From NCBI RefSeq assembly GCF_008642335.1, contig NZ_CP029191.1:2108001-2172000 (forward strand): 64,000 nt of DNA. Reading direction: 5' to 3'. Positions 7,988 through 17,595 of this stretch are shown in pieces. The notes beneath the pieces were generated by a model. That model did no database searches, was not told the origin of the DNA, and was given only the letters and a program-made list of their open reading frames with translations. The first letter of the stretch is position 1, and every line of letters starts with the position of its first letter. Made by a program: the position numbers and the translations under genes. The DNA comes from Streptomyces venezuelae. Its GTDB lineage: Bacteria; Actinomycetota; Actinomycetes; Streptomycetales; Streptomycetaceae.

Positions 7988-9376
7988 GTGGCGAACGACG
8001 CCAGCACCGTTTTCGACCTAGTGATTCTCGGCGGCGGTAGCGGCGGTTACGCCGCGGCCCTGCGCGGAGCGCAGCTGGGCCTGGACGTCGCACTGATCGA
8101 GAAGAACAAGCTCGGCGGCACCTGCCTGCACAACGGCTGCATCCCCACGAAGGCGCTGCTGCACGCCGGCGAGATCGCCGACCAGGCGCGCGAGGCCGAC
8201 CAGTTCGGCGTGAAGGCCACCTTCGAGGGCATCGACATGGCGGCCGTCCACAAGTACAAGGACGACGTGATCTCTGGCCTGTACAAGGGCCTGCAGGGTC
8301 TCGTCGCCTCCCGCAAGGTGACGTACATCGAGGGCGAGGGCAAGCTCTCCTCCCCGACCTCGGTCGACGTGAACGGCCAGCGCGTCCAGGGCCGCCACGT
8401 CCTCCTCGCGACCGGCTCCGTGCCGAAGTCGCTGCCGGGCCTGGAGATCGACGGCAACCGCATCATCTCCTCGGACCACGGCCTGACCCTGGACCGCGTG
8501 CCGAAGTCCGCGATCATCCTGGGCGGCGGCGTCATCGGCGTCGAGTTCGCCTCGGCGTGGAAGTCCTTCGGGTCCGACGTCACGGTCATCGAGGGCCTCA
8601 AGCACCTCGTGCCCGTCGAGGACGAGAACAGCTCCAAGCTTCTTGAGCGCGCGTTCCGCAAGCGCGGCATCAAGTTCAACCTCGGCACGTTCTTCGACAA
8701 GGCCGAGTACACGCAGGACGGCGTCCGCGTGACCCTCGCCGACGGCAAGACCTTCGAGGCCGAGGTCCTCCTGGTCGCCATCGGCCGCGGCCCGGTCTCG
8801 CAGGGCCTCGGCTACGAGGAGCAGGGCGTCGCCATGGACCGCGGCTACGTCCTGGTCGACGAGTACATGCAGACCAACGTCCCGACCATCTCGGCCGTCG
8901 GTGACCTGGTCCCGACGCTCCAGCTCGCGCACGTCGGCTTCGCCGAGGGCATGCTGGTGGCGGAGCGCCTGGCCGGTCTCAAGACCGTCCCGGTCGACTA
9001 CGACGGCGTGCCCCGGGTGACGTACTGCCACCCCGAGGTCGCCTCCGTGGGCATCACCGAGGCCAAGGCCAAGGAGATCTACGGCGCGGACAAGGTCGTC
9101 GCCCTCAAGTACAACCTCGCGGGCAACGGCAAGAGCAAGATCCTCAAGACCGCGGGCGAGATCAAGCTCGTCCAGGTCAAGGACGGTGCCGTGGTCGGCG
9201 TCCACATGGTCGGCGACCGCATGGGCGAGCAGGTCGGCGAAGCCCAGCTGATCTACAACTGGGAAGCGCTGCCGGCCGAGGTGGCCCAGCTCATCCACGC
9301 CCACCCGACCCAGAACGAGGCGCTCGGCGAGGCCCACCTGGCCCTGGCGGGCAAGCCGCTGCACTCCCACGACTGA
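7988..9376 (+). CDS. lpdA: dihydrolipoyl dehydrogenase (E3)
   Basis: A 462-residue FAD flavoenzyme that reoxidises lipoyl groups of 2-oxo acid dehydrogenase complexes and passes electrons to NAD. Order of marks: FAD-binding GGGSGGYAAALRGAQLG at the N-terminus, redox-active disulfide GGTCLHNGCIPTK, NAD-binding GGGVIGVEFASAW mid-protein, and the C-terminal His-Glu dyad in HAHPTQNEALGEAH. GTG at 7988 follows GGAGG by seven bases and fits the family N-terminus. It lies 59 bp ahead of the E2 gene, so E3 and E2 are probably cotranscribed. Confidence 0.96.
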   Translation: MANDASTVFDLVILGGGSGGYAAALRGAQLGLDVALIEKNKLGGTCLHNGCIPTKALLHAGEIADQAREADQFGVKATFEGIDMAAVHKYKDDVISGLYKGLQGLVASRKVTYIEGEGKLSSPTSVDVNGQRVQGRHVLLATGSVPKSLPGLEIDGNRIISSDHGLTLDRVPKSAIILGGGVIGVEFASAWKSFGSDVTVIEGLKHLVPVEDENSSKLLERAFRKRGIKFNLGTFFDKAEYTQDGVRVTLADGKTFEAEVLLVAIGRGPVSQGLGYEEQGVAMDRGYVLVDEYMQTNVPTISAVGDLVPTLQLAHVGFAEGMLVAERLAGLKTVPVDYDGVPRVTYCHPEVASVGITEAKAKEIYGADKVVALKYNLAGNGKSKILKTAGEIKLVQVKDGAVVGVHMVGDRMGEQVGEAQLIYNWEALPAEVAQLIHAHPTQNEALGEAHLALAGKPLHSHD

Positions 9377-9435
9377 CCTCAGTCATCGGGCGCGACGACC
9401 AGACTTCCGCAATTTCGTAAGGAGCAACTGAAACC

Positions 9436-11217
9436 ATGGCGGTTTCCGTATCCCTTCCGGCGCTCGGCGAGAGCGTCACCGAGGGCACTGTCACCCGTTG
9501 GCTGAAGGCCGAGGGCGAGCGCGTCGAGGCCGACGAGCCGCTGCTCGAGGTCTCGACCGACAAGGTCGACACCGAGATCCCCTCCCCGGCCGCCGGCATC
9601 CTGGCGTCCATCAAGGTCGCCGAGGACGAGACCGTCGAGGTCGGCGCCGAGCTCGCCGTCATCGACGACGGCTCCGGCGACGCGGGCGGCTCGGCCGCCC
9701 CGGCGCAGGCCGAGGCCCCGGCCGCCCCCGCGCAGGAGGAGGCCCCGCAGCAGCAGGAGGCCCCGGCCCAGGCCGAGGCGCCCGCCGCCCCCGCCCCGTC
9801 CGGCGGTTCCGCCGAGGGCACCGAGGTCACCCTGCCCGCGCTCGGCGAGTCCGTCACCGAGGGCACCGTCACCCGCTGGCTGAAGGAGGTCGGCGAGGAG
9901 GTCGCGGCCGACGAGCCCCTCCTCGAGGTCTCGACGGACAAGGTCGACACCGAGATCCCCTCGCCGGTCGCGGGCGTGCTGCTCGAGATCGTCGTCGGTG
10001 AGGACGAGACCGCCGAGGTCGGCGCCAAGCTCGCCGTCATCGGTGCGCCCGGTGCCGCTCCGGCCAAGGCCGAGGCCCCGGCTCCGGCCGCCCCGGCCAA
10101 GGAGGAGGCCCCGGCTCCGGCCCCGGCCGCTCCGGCCGCCGCCCCCGCAGCCCCGGCGCAGCCCGCCGCTGCCGCCCCGGCTCCGGCACAGCCCGCCGCT
10201 CCGGCACAGCCCGCCCCGGCCAAGCCCGCCCCGGCCCAGCCGGCGCCGGCCGCGCCCGCCGCCCCGGCGCAGGCCTCCCCGGCCGACGACGGTGCGTACG
10301 TGACGCCGCTGGTCCGCAAGCTGGCCAACGAGAACGGCGTGAACCTCTCCGAGGTCACCGGTTCCGGTGTCGGCGGCCGCATCCGCAAGCAGGACGTCAT
10401 CGCCGCCGCCGAGGCCAAGAAGTCGGCTCCGGCCCCGGCCGCCGCCGCTGCCCCGGCAGCCGTTTCGAAGGCCCCGGCCCTCGAGGTCTCGCCGCTGCGC
10501 GGCCAGACGGTCAAGATGACCCGCATGCGCAAGGTCATCGGCGACAACATGATGAAGGCCCTGCACTCGCAGGCCCAGCTGACCTCGGTCGTCGAGGTCG
10601 ACATCACCAAGCTGATGAAGCTGCGCGCCAAGGCGAAGGACTCCTTCGCGGCCCGCGAGGGCGTCAAGCTCTCCCCGATGCCGTTCTTCGTCAAGGCCGC
10701 CGCCCAGGCGCTGAAGGCCCACCCGGTCATCAACGCCCGGATCAACGAGGACGAAGGCACCATCACGTACTTCGACTCGGAGAACATCGGCATCGCCGTG
10801 GACGCCGAGAAGGGTCTGATGACCCCGGTCATCAAGGGTGCGGGCGACCTGAACATCGCCGGCATCTCGAAGAAGACCGCGGAGCTGGCCGGCAAGGCCC
10901 GTGGCGGTGGCCTCACCCCGGACGACATGTCCGGCGCCACCTTCACGATCTCCAACACCGGTTCGCGCGGCGCCCTGTTCGACACGGTCATCGTGCCGCC
11001 GAACCAGGCCGCGATCCTCGGCATCGGTGCCACGGTCAAGCGGCCGGTCGTCATCAACCACCCCGACCTCGGCGAGACCATCGCGGTGCGGGACATGACG
11101 TACCTGTCGCTCTCCTACGACCACCGTCTGGTGGACGGCGCGGACGCCGCCCGCTACCTGACCGCGGTCAAGGCGATCCTGGAGGCCGGCGAGTTCGAGG
11201 TCGAGCTCGGCCTCTAG
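9436..11217 (+). CDS. sucB: dihydrolipoamide acyltransferase E2 with two lipoyl domains (annotated SucB; likely pyruvate dehydrogenase E2)
   Basis: The protein has 593 residues. Two lipoyl domains sit at about 1-78 and 133-206, each with [12 protein letters not shown]. The lipoylated lysines are K43 and K169. Long Ala/Pro linkers follow each. A peripheral-subunit-binding domain starts at about residue 288 ([15 protein letters not shown]). The C-terminal acyltransferase domain ends with SYDHRLVDG, catalytic His at about 563. The usual name in Streptomyces is SucB, but actinobacteria generally run 2-oxoglutarate decarboxylation through a fused E1-E2 protein. The mycobacterial orthologue DlaT serves pyruvate dehydrogenase. 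Its position between lpd and aceE supports the same role here. Confidence 0.94.
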   Translation: MAVSVSLPALGESVTEGTVTRWLKAEGERVEADEPLLEVSTDKVDTEIPSPAAGILASIKVAEDETVEVGAELAVIDDGSGDAGGSAAPAQAEAPAAPAQEEAPQQQEAPAQAEAPAAPAPSGGSAEGTEVTLPALGESVTEGTVTRWLKEVGEEVAADEPLLEVSTDKVDTEIPSPVAGVLLEIVVGEDETAEVGAKLAVIGAPGAAPAKAEAPAPAAPAKEEAPAPAPAAPAAAPAAPAQPAAAAPAPAQPAAPAQPAPAKPAPAQPAPAAPAAPAQASPADDGAYVTPLVRKLANENGVNLSEVTGSGVGGRIRKQDVIAAAEAKKSAPAPAAAAAPAAVSKAPALEVSPLRGQTVKMTRMRKVIGDNMMKALHSQAQLTSVVEVDITKLMKLRAKAKDSFAAREGVKLSPMPFFVKAAAQALKAHPVINARINEDEGTITYFDSENIGIAVDAEKGLMTPVIKGAGDLNIAGISKKTAELAGKARGGGLTPDDMSGATFTISNTGSRGALFDTVIVPPNQAAILGIGATVKRPVVINHPDLGETIAVRDMTYLSLSYDHRLVDGADAARYLTAVKAILEAGEFEVELGL

Positions 11218-11260
11218 TCCTGCGGCCCCCGCGGCTGTAAGACTCGTCTCATCAGCGCGT

Positions 11261-11294
11261 ACGCCCCCGTTCGGAGGTTTCCGGACGGGGGCGT
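11261..11294. terminator. hairpin terminator after the E2 gene
   Basis: A 14-bp stem (11261-11274 with 11281-11294) with one G-T wobble closes a 6-nt loop. It separates the lpd-E2 unit from the GntR gene. Confidence 0.75.
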
Positions 11295-11353
11295 CGCCGT
11301 ATTGTCTAGGGGTCACAACGCCCTGGGGCGCTGCCCCCGCCGGAGGAGCCCAC

Positions 11354-11977
11354 ATGACCGCGCCCGTCGTTCACTCGCTGCGCGAACAGATCCGCGAGCA
11401 CATCGTGGAGGGGATCGTCAGCGGGCGCTGGAAGCCGGGCGAGCGCATCGTGGAGCGCCGTATCGCGGTGGAGCTGGAGGTCTCCCAGACCCCGGTCCGT
11501 GAGGCGCTGCGCGAGCTGGAGACGCTCCGGCTCATCGAGTCGGCGCCCAACAAGGGTGTACGCGTACGCAACTTGACCGCCGCCGACCTGGAGGAGAGCT
11601 ACCCGGTCCGTGCGGGCCTCGAAGCCATCGCCGCCGAGCTGGCGGCCGAGCGGCTCGCCGAGGACTGCTCGGCCCTGGAGCCCCACGTCGCGGCCCTCTA
11701 CGAGGCGGACCGGGCCTCGGACGGCACGGCTCAGGTGCGGCACACCGTCGGTTTCCACCGCGAGCTGGTGCGCGCCGCCGACAACTCCGTCCTCCTGCAC
11801 ACCTGGGAGGGCCTCGGCATCGAGGTCTTCACGGCGCTCTCCATCCGCTGGCTGGGCACGGTCCAGCAGTCGTACGCGGAGGAGCACGAGGAGCTGGTCT
11901 CCGCCTTCAGGCGCCGTGACCCTGCCATCGCGGACCTGGTGAAGTCCCACGTCCTGGGGTGCGCGCCGCGCCCGTGA
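11354..11977 (+). CDS. GntR family regulator, FadR/FCD subfamily
   Basis: A 207-residue regulator. Residues about 8-75 form a winged helix-turn-helix (GERIVERRIAVELEVSQTP, then VREALRELETLRLIE). Residues about 80-200 form an all-helical FCD ligand domain with histidines that usually bind metal and an organic acid (HTVGFHRELVRAADN). ATG at 11354 has GGAGG about eight bases upstream. It sits between the E2 gene and aceE on the same strand, as pdhR does in enteric bacteria, so control of pyruvate dehydrogenase genes is a fair inference. A 17-bp palindrome in the aceE promoter is a candidate target. Confidence 0.9.
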   Translation: MTAPVVHSLREQIREHIVEGIVSGRWKPGERIVERRIAVELEVSQTPVREALRELETLRLIESAPNKGVRVRNLTAADLEESYPVRAGLEAIAAELAAERLAEDCSALEPHVAALYEADRASDGTAQVRHTVGFHRELVRAADNSVLLHTWEGLGIEVFTALSIRWLGTVQQSYAEEHEELVSAFRRRDPAIADLVKSHVLGCAPRP

Positions 11978-12119
11978 CACCCGTGCTCATCCGTGGTGCC
12001 ATGCCCGCAGACGTGCTCTCACCTGCGTAAATCCTTCAAATCGAAGGCACCGCGTGCCCGCTTTGCTGGCACCGGATGCCTACTTTCTCCATGTAGAGAG
12101 GTTTTCCCCTTCAACCCTT

Positions 12120-12148
12120 TGATCGATCATCGATCACGGAGTTACAGT
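12120..12148 (+). promoter_or_regulatory. aceE promoter with overlapping 17-bp palindromic operator
   Basis: TGATCGATCATCGATCA at 12120-12136 is a perfect palindrome around one central base. A -10 box TACAGT lies at 12143-12148, so at 17-bp spacing the -35 (12120-12125) falls inside the palindrome. A repressor bound there would block RNA polymerase. The leader to the aceE ATG would be about 100 nt. The rest of the 277-bp gap between the GntR gene and aceE is AT-richer than its surroundings and holds no gene I can support. Confidence 0.6.
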
Positions 12149-12254
12149 CTCCGACGGGCTCAGACCAGAGCTTCACGCCCTGTCCTGCCAAGACACCGGG
12201 CACCCCCACCCCTTACCGAACAGGGGACCCCCTCCGACTCAGGAAGGCGGCGAC

Positions 12255-14951
12255 ATGACCGACCCCTCCGCAATCCAGCCGAGCGAGCTCGACCAGCTCC
12301 CGGACCGCGACCCCGAGGAGACCGCCGAATGGCAGGCCTCCCTGGACGCCGTCACCGAGGCGGCCGGGCCGCACCGTGCCGCATACCTCATGCGCCGCAC
12401 GCTGGAGCGCGCCGAGGGCGCGGGCCTGGCGCTGCCCAAACTGCTCGAGACCGACTACGTCAACACCATCCCCACCTCCGCCGAGCCGACGATTGACGGC
12501 GACGAGGAGATGGAGCGCAAGATCACGGCGTGGAACCGCTGGAACGCGGCCGCCATGGTCACGCGCGGCTCCAAGCACGGCGTCGGCGGCCACATCGCGA
12601 CCTTCGCGTCCGCGGCCTGGCTGTACGAGACCGGCTTCAACCACTTCTTCAAGGGCAAGGAGGGTGACGGGTCCGGCGACCAGCTGTACATCCAGGGTCA
12701 CGCCTCCCCCGGCATCTACGCCCGCGCCTTCCTCGACGGCCGTCTGAACGAGACGCAGCTCGACAACTTCCGTCAGGAGGCCGGCGGCAACGGCCTGCCC
12801 TCCTACCCGCACCCGCGCCGCCTGCCCTGGCTGTGGGAGTTCCCGACCGTCTCCATGGGTCTGGGCCCGCTCTCCGCCATCTACCAGGCGCGCTTCAACC
12901 GGTACCTCACCAACCGCGGTATCAAGGACGTCTCCGCCTCGCACGTGTGGGCGTTCCTCGGTGACGGCGAGATGGACGAGCCCGAGTCGACGGCGGCCCT
13001 CGCACTGGCCGCGCGTGAGGGCCTCGACAACCTCACGTACGTCATCAACTGCAACCTGCAGCGCCTCGACGGCCCGGTCCGCGCCAACTTCCGCGTGGTC
13101 CAGGAGCTGGAGGCCCAGTTCCGCGGCGCCGGCTGGAACGTCATCAAGATCATGTGGGGCAACGCCTGGGACGAGCTCTTCCAGCTCGACACCACGGGTG
13201 CCCTGGTCCGCCGCCTGCGCGAGGTGCCGGACGCGCAGTTCCAGACGTACGCGACGCGTGACGCCGCGTACATCCGCGAGCACTTCTTCGGTGCCGAGCC
13301 CGCCCTCGTCGAGATGGCGAAGCTGCTCGGCGACGACAAGATCAGCGAGTGCTTCCACCTCTCGCGCGGCGGCCACGAGGCCCGCAAGGTCTACGCGGCC
13401 TACCGCGCGGCGCTCACCCACAAGGGCGCGCCGACCGTGATCCTCGCGCAGACGGTCAAGGGCTTCACCCTCGGCAAGGGCTTCGAGTCCAAGAACGCCA
13501 ACCACCAGATGAAGAAGCTCACGGTGGACGAGTTCAAGGACATGCGGGACCTGCTCGACCTGCCGATCAAGGACAGCGACTTCGTCGACGGCCAGGTGCC
13601 CTACGGCCACCCCGGCGCCGACTCCCCCGAGGTCCGCTACCTCCAGGAGCGCCGCGCGGCCCTCGGCGGTCCGGCCCCGGCCCGCCGCACGCAGCCGCTC
13701 GCGCCGCTGCCCGCCCCGGCCGACAAGGCGTTCGCCTCGTTCGACAAGGGCTCGGGTTCGCAGTCGGTGGCGACGACCATGGCGTTCGTCCGCCTGGTCA
13801 AGGACCTCGTACGCGACAAGACGTCCGGCAAGCGCTGGGTGCCGATCGTCCCTGACGAGGCGCGCACGTTCGGCATGGAGTCGCTCTTCCCGTCGCTCGG
13901 CATCTACTCGCCGAAGGGCCAGACGTACGAGCCGGTCGACCGCGACCAGCTGATGTACTACAAGGAGGCCAAGGACGGCCAGATCCTCAACGAGGGGATC
14001 ACCGAGGCCGGTTCGATGGCCGACTTCATCGCCGCGTCCACGTCGTACGCGACGCACGGCGAAGCGATGATCCCGTTCTACATCTTCTACTCGATGTTCG
14101 GCTGGCAGCGCACGGCCGACCAGATGTGGCAGCTCGGCGACCAGCTCGGCCGCGGCTTCCTCGTCGGCGCCACCGCGGGCCGCACGACGCTGACGGGTGA
14201 GGGTCTGCAGCACGCCGACGGTCACTCGCCGGTGATCGCCGCGACCAACCCGGCCGCCCTGTCGTACGACCCGGCGTTCGCGTACGAGATCGCCGCGATC
14301 GTCAAGGAGGGTCTGCGCCGCATGTACGGCGAGGCCCACGAGGGCGAAGACCAGAACGTCTTCTACTACCTCACCGTCTACAACGAGCCCATGCCGCAGC
14401 CCGCGAAGCCCGCGGGTGTCGACGAGGGCATCGTCAAGGGTCTGTACCGCTTCAACACGGCGGAGTCCGCGGGCCTCTCCCCCGCCGCGAACGCCGCGCG
14501 CATCCAGCTGCTCGGTTCGGGTACGGCCATCCACTGGACCCTCGCCGCGCAGAAGATGCTCGCCGAGGAGTGGGGCGTGGGCGCCGACGTGTGGTCCGCG
14601 ACCTCGTGGACGGAGCTGCGCCGCGACGCGCTGGAGGCCGACGAGGCCATCCTGCGCGGCGAGGAGCGCGTCCCGTACATCCGTACGGCGCTGGAGGGTG
14701 CCCAGGGTCCGGTCCTGGCCGTCTCCGACTACATGCGTCAGGTCCCCGACCAGATCGCGCAGTGGGTCGAGCAGGACTACTCCTCGCTCGGTGCGGACGG
14801 CTTCGGTCTGTCCGACACGCGTGACGCGGCCCGCCGTCACTTCGGCATCGACGCCGAGTCGATCGTCGTCGCCGCGCTGGCGCAGCTCGCGCGCCGCGGC
14901 GAGGTGCCGGCCTCCGCGGTGAAGGAGGCACGGGCCAAGTACGGCCTGTAG
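12255..14951 (+). CDS. aceE: pyruvate dehydrogenase E1 component, homodimeric type
   Basis: A single-chain E1 of 898 residues, close to the usual length, which decarboxylates pyruvate with thiamine diphosphate and acetylates the lipoyl groups of E2. The thiamine-diphosphate motif is visible as [18 protein letters not shown] with [14 protein letters not shown] after it. [18 protein letters not shown] near residue 110 and [17 protein letters not shown] in the second half are also characteristic. The ATG follows a GGAAGG site. E2 and E3 genes lie just upstream, separated by the GntR gene. A terminator follows. Confidence 0.96.
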   Translation: MTDPSAIQPSELDQLPDRDPEETAEWQASLDAVTEAAGPHRAAYLMRRTLERAEGAGLALPKLLETDYVNTIPTSAEPTIDGDEEMERKITAWNRWNAAAMVTRGSKHGVGGHIATFASAAWLYETGFNHFFKGKEGDGSGDQLYIQGHASPGIYARAFLDGRLNETQLDNFRQEAGGNGLPSYPHPRRLPWLWEFPTVSMGLGPLSAIYQARFNRYLTNRGIKDVSASHVWAFLGDGEMDEPESTAALALAAREGLDNLTYVINCNLQRLDGPVRANFRVVQELEAQFRGAGWNVIKIMWGNAWDELFQLDTTGALVRRLREVPDAQFQTYATRDAAYIREHFFGAEPALVEMAKLLGDDKISECFHLSRGGHEARKVYAAYRAALTHKGAPTVILAQTVKGFTLGKGFESKNANHQMKKLTVDEFKDMRDLLDLPIKDSDFVDGQVPYGHPGADSPEVRYLQERRAALGGPAPARRTQPLAPLPAPADKAFASFDKGSGSQSVATTMAFVRLVKDLVRDKTSGKRWVPIVPDEARTFGMESLFPSLGIYSPKGQTYEPVDRDQLMYYKEAKDGQILNEGITEAGSMADFIAASTSYATHGEAMIPFYIFYSMFGWQRTADQMWQLGDQLGRGFLVGATAGRTTLTGEGLQHADGHSPVIAATNPAALSYDPAFAYEIAAIVKEGLRRMYGEAHEGEDQNVFYYLTVYNEPMPQPAKPAGVDEGIVKGLYRFNTAESAGLSPAANAARIQLLGSGTAIHWTLAAQKMLAEEWGVGADVWSATSWTELRRDALEADEAILRGEERVPYIRTALEGAQGPVLAVSDYMRQVPDQIAQWVEQDYSSLGADGFGLSDTRDAARRHFGIDAESIVVAALAQLARRGEVPASAVKEARAKYGL

Positions 14952-14971
14952 CCCTCCGGCTCGACATACGG

Positions 14972-15003
14972 GTGCGGCCCCTGCCTGACGGCGGGGGCCG
15001 CAC
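14972..15003. terminator. hairpin terminator after aceE
   Basis: A 14-bp stem with one mismatch (14972-14985 with 14990-15003) and a TGAC loop, no U-tract. Confidence 0.75.
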
Positions 15004-15032
15004 GCGTTTGTGTGCGGCGGCATCATGGAGCC

Positions 15033-16004
15033 ATGCGCGCCGCCCGCCTCATCAAGATGGTCCTGCTGCTCCAGGCCAGGCCCTCCATGACCGCCGCCGA
15101 GCTCGCCGCCGAGCTGGAGGTGTCCGAGCGGACGATCACGCGCGACGCTCAGGCGCTGTCCGAGGCGGGCGTTCCGGTCTACGCGGACCGGGGCCGCACC
15201 GGCGGCTACCGGCTGATCGGCGGCTACCGCACCCGCCTGACCGGGCTCGGCCGCAGCGAGGCGGAGGCGCTGTTCCTGTCCGGGGTGCCGGGCGCGCTGC
15301 GGGAGATGGGGCTCGCGGACGCGGCCTCGGCGGCCCGTCTGAAGGTGTCGGCGGCGCTCATGCCGTCGCTGCGGGACGCCTCGCAGAACGCGTCGCAGCG
15401 GTTCCATCTGGACGCGCCGGCCTGGTTCAGGGAGACGCCCGCCCCGGAGCTGCTGCCCGCCGTGGCGGACGCGGTCTGGGACGACCGGCGTGTGACGGCC
15501 CGCTACCGGCGCCAGGACACGGAGGTGGAGCGGGAGTTGGAGCCGTACGGTCTCGTGCTGAAGGCCGGGGTCTGGTACCTGTGCGCGCGGGTGCCGGAGT
15601 CGGGGGCGTACCGCGTGTACCGCATCGACCGGTTCACCGCTGTCGACGCGGGTGACGAGCGGTTCGCGCGGGACGAGGAGTTCGACCTGCCGGGGTTCTG
15701 GGAGGAGCGGGCCGAGCAGTTCGCGCGGGCGATCCTGCGGTCCGAGGTGGTCGTGCGGCTCTCGGCGGCGGGCGTGCGGCAGCTGCCGTACGCCACCGAC
15801 CGCGCCGTCGCGCGGGAGGCGATGGAGACGGCGGGCGAGCCGGACGCGTCGGGCCGGGTGACGGTCACGCTGCCCGTCGAGAACGAGGACGTGGCGTACA
15901 CGCAGCTCATGGCGCTCGGCCCGGAGGCCGAGGTCCTGGCGCCGCCGGAGCTGCGCGCACGCTTCGCGGAGGCCGCCGCCAGAGCGGCCGCCCTCTACCG
16001 GTAG
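15033..16004 (+). CDS. WYL-domain transcriptional regulator
   Basis: A 323-residue regulator. The N-terminal winged helix (MTAAELAAELEVSERTITRD) is of the DeoR/HTH_11 type. A WYL domain in the middle (RYRRQDTEVERELEPYGLVL, then GVWYLCARV) and a C-terminal WCX extension follow. WYL domains sense nucleic-acid or small ligands. The target is unknown. ATG at 15033 is preferred over 15012 because the family N-terminus starts MRAARLIKMVLLLQ. Its stop overlaps the convergent SDR gene by 10 bp. Confidence 0.88.
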   Translation: MRAARLIKMVLLLQARPSMTAAELAAELEVSERTITRDAQALSEAGVPVYADRGRTGGYRLIGGYRTRLTGLGRSEAEALFLSGVPGALREMGLADAASAARLKVSAALMPSLRDASQNASQRFHLDAPAWFRETPAPELLPAVADAVWDDRRVTARYRRQDTEVERELEPYGLVLKAGVWYLCARVPESGAYRVYRIDRFTAVDAGDERFARDEEFDLPGFWEERAEQFARAILRSEVVVRLSAAGVRQLPYATDRAVAREAMETAGEPDASGRVTVTLPVENEDVAYTQLMALGPEAEVLAPPELRARFAEAAARAAALYR

Positions 16005-16921
16005 CCGGTGACGTCCGCCTCCTTGCCCGCCTGTTCCACCTCCGCGATGTAGCGCCAGGCGTCCGGCGCGGAGCCGTCCACGTCCGTGAAGCCGTACTCC
16101 TTGGCGAGGCCACCGCTGGAGAGCGACTTCCCGTTGTGACGTGCCACGTCCGGGTCACCGGCGAGGGCGACGAGGGCGCGGCCCACGAACGTCGGTGTCT
16201 CGGAGATCGCGAAGTGCGGGTTCTGCTCGGTGCCCGCCAGCCAGTCGTCCTCGGTCACCTTGAAGTAGGTGTCGAGCATCGCCTCGGAGCGCAGCCAGCC
16301 GGGGGTGAGGCAGAGGGCGGTGCAGCCGTACTCCTTCAGCTCCTCGGCGAGGTCACGTGCCATGCGCAGCGGGGCCGCCTTGGCGAGGTCGTAGAAGAAG
16401 GGCTTGCGGTAGTTGGGGCCGTTGTACTCGGCGGTGCCGTCGGTGACCTCGACGAGGAGGCCGCCGGGGTTCCTGGTGAGCAGTGGCAGCGCGTGGTGGC
16501 TGGTGACGATGTGGGTCTCGATGCCGAGGCGCAGGATGCGCAGCCCCTTGTCGAGGTCGTGCTCCCACATCTTCTTGTCCCATTCGACGTGGATGTCGCC
16601 GCCCCAGATGTCGTTGACGAGGATGTCCAGGCGGCCCTGCTCCCGGTCGATGCGGTCGACCAGGGCGGCCACCTGTGCGGGTTCGAGGTGGTCGGTGGGG
16701 ACGGCGATGCCGCGGCCGCCCGCGGCGTCGACGAGTTCGGCGGTGCCCTCGATGGTCTCGGTGGCGCGGCCGATCTCGCTGGTGTGCGTGCGGGTGGTGC
16801 GGCCCGTGACGTACACGGTGGCTCCGGCGCGGCCGAGCTCGACGGCCATGGCGCGGCCGGCGCCGCGCGTGGCGCCCGCGACGAGGGCGATCTTCCCGGT
16901 CAGGGTCTGCGTGGTCTCCAT
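15995..16921 (-). CDS. SDR family oxidoreductase, divergent active-site motifs
   Basis: A 308-residue short-chain dehydrogenase. The nucleotide motif is AGATRGAGRAMA, a variant of TGxxxGxG. TGRTTR after the second strand suggests NADP. The usual NAAG motif is replaced by NDIWGG. The catalytic pair reads YDLAK (Tyr-x3-Lys). The C-terminus is longer than in classical 250-residue members. Start at 16921 (METTQTL) matches the family. The substrate is not evident. It is flanked by an unrelated WYL gene (convergent) and a DUF4240 gene (divergent). Confidence 0.87.
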   Translation of the reverse strand: METTQTLTGKIALVAGATRGAGRAMAVELGRAGATVYVTGRTTRTHTSEIGRATETIEGTAELVDAAGGRGIAVPTDHLEPAQVAALVDRIDREQGRLDILVNDIWGGDIHVEWDKKMWEHDLDKGLRILRLGIETHIVTSHHALPLLTRNPGGLLVEVTDGTAEYNGPNYRKPFFYDLAKAAPLRMARDLAEELKEYGCTALCLTPGWLRSEAMLDTYFKVTEDDWLAGTEQNPHFAISETPTFVGRALVALAGDPDVARHNGKSLSSGGLAKEYGFTDVDGSAPDAWRYIAEVEQAGKEADVTGYR

Positions 16922-17055
16922 GTCCTTGAGGCTTCCACCAAAAGCCGACAACCTCTGTCGCCTTTTCCACGGGCATGTGCACGCATAACGAGACAGCCGC
17001 ATTCCGGCGCACTCCGCGTGCGCGCCCACTCCGCAGGACCGATGCTGGACCCGTG

Positions 17056-17577
17056 ATGGACGAGACGGAGTTCTGGGAGATCGTGGACAGCACCCGCGAG
17101 GCCGCCGGCGGCGACCCCGAGGACCACGCCGAGCTGCTCGTCGAGAGACTGCTGCAGTCCGACCCGGACAGCGTCCTCGACTTCGCCCGTCACTTCGAGG
17201 CCCGCTACAACCGCGCGTACCGCTGGGACCTGTGGGGCGCCGCCTGGGTGCTGCTCGGCGGCGCGAGCGACGACGCGTTCGACTGGTTCAGGTGCTGGCT
17301 GATCGGCCAGGGGCGGGAGGTCTTCGAGGGCGCGATGCACGATCCGGACGCGCTCGCCGACCTCCTGGACGACTTCGACGAGGAGCTCGACGGCGACGGC
17401 GAGGAGCTCGGCTACGCCGCGGACGAGGCGTACGAGCAGCTCACCGGTGCCGTCGCGCCGGAGCTCGGCGTCGCCCCCGCCCCGGCCGAACCGGAGGGCA
17501 CCGCGATCGACTTCGAGAACGACTCGGTGATGGCGCAGCGCTACCCGAAGCTGTGGGACCGCTTCATGGAGGACTGA
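17056..17577 (+). CDS. DUF4240 domain protein
   Basis: A 173-residue acidic cytosolic protein. FWEIVDSTREAAGGDPEDH at the N-terminus and WGAAWVLLGGASDDAFDWF mid-protein are the usual landmarks of DUF4240. No catalytic motif is evident and the function is unknown. ATG at 17056 begins the recognisable domain (MDETEFWE). GTG at 17053 is an equal possibility. The C-terminal tail DSVMAQRYPKLWDRF is conserved-looking. It ends 18 bp before cheB. Confidence 0.8.
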   Translation: MDETEFWEIVDSTREAAGGDPEDHAELLVERLLQSDPDSVLDFARHFEARYNRAYRWDLWGAAWVLLGGASDDAFDWFRCWLIGQGREVFEGAMHDPDALADLLDDFDEELDGDGEELGYAADEAYEQLTGAVAPELGVAPAPAEPEGTAIDFENDSVMAQRYPKLWDRFMED

Positions 17578-17583
17578 CGGGGA

Positions 17584-17589
17584 TAGGCT
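17584..17589 (+). promoter_or_regulatory. -10 box of a likely leaderless cheB-like transcript
   Basis: TAGGCT lies six bases before the GTG at 17596 with no ribosome site between them. Confidence 0.45.
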
Positions 17590-17595
17590 GACGGG

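Noticed and set aside
9700..10300. Tandem repeat or mobile sequence in the E2 gene
   Set aside because: The Ala/Pro repeats and duplicated lipoyl segments are normal linkers and domains of multi-lipoyl E2 proteins.
11999..12090. Short leader ORFs in the aceE leader region
   Set aside because: Two very short ATG ORFs (6-9 codons) have no ribosome site and no amino-acid bias, and lie upstream of the proposed promoter.
12213..15407. Very long open frame on the minus strand opposite aceE
   Set aside because: It is an antisense shadow of a GC-rich gene. The translation is low-complexity with no motif, while aceE on the other strand has full family motifs.
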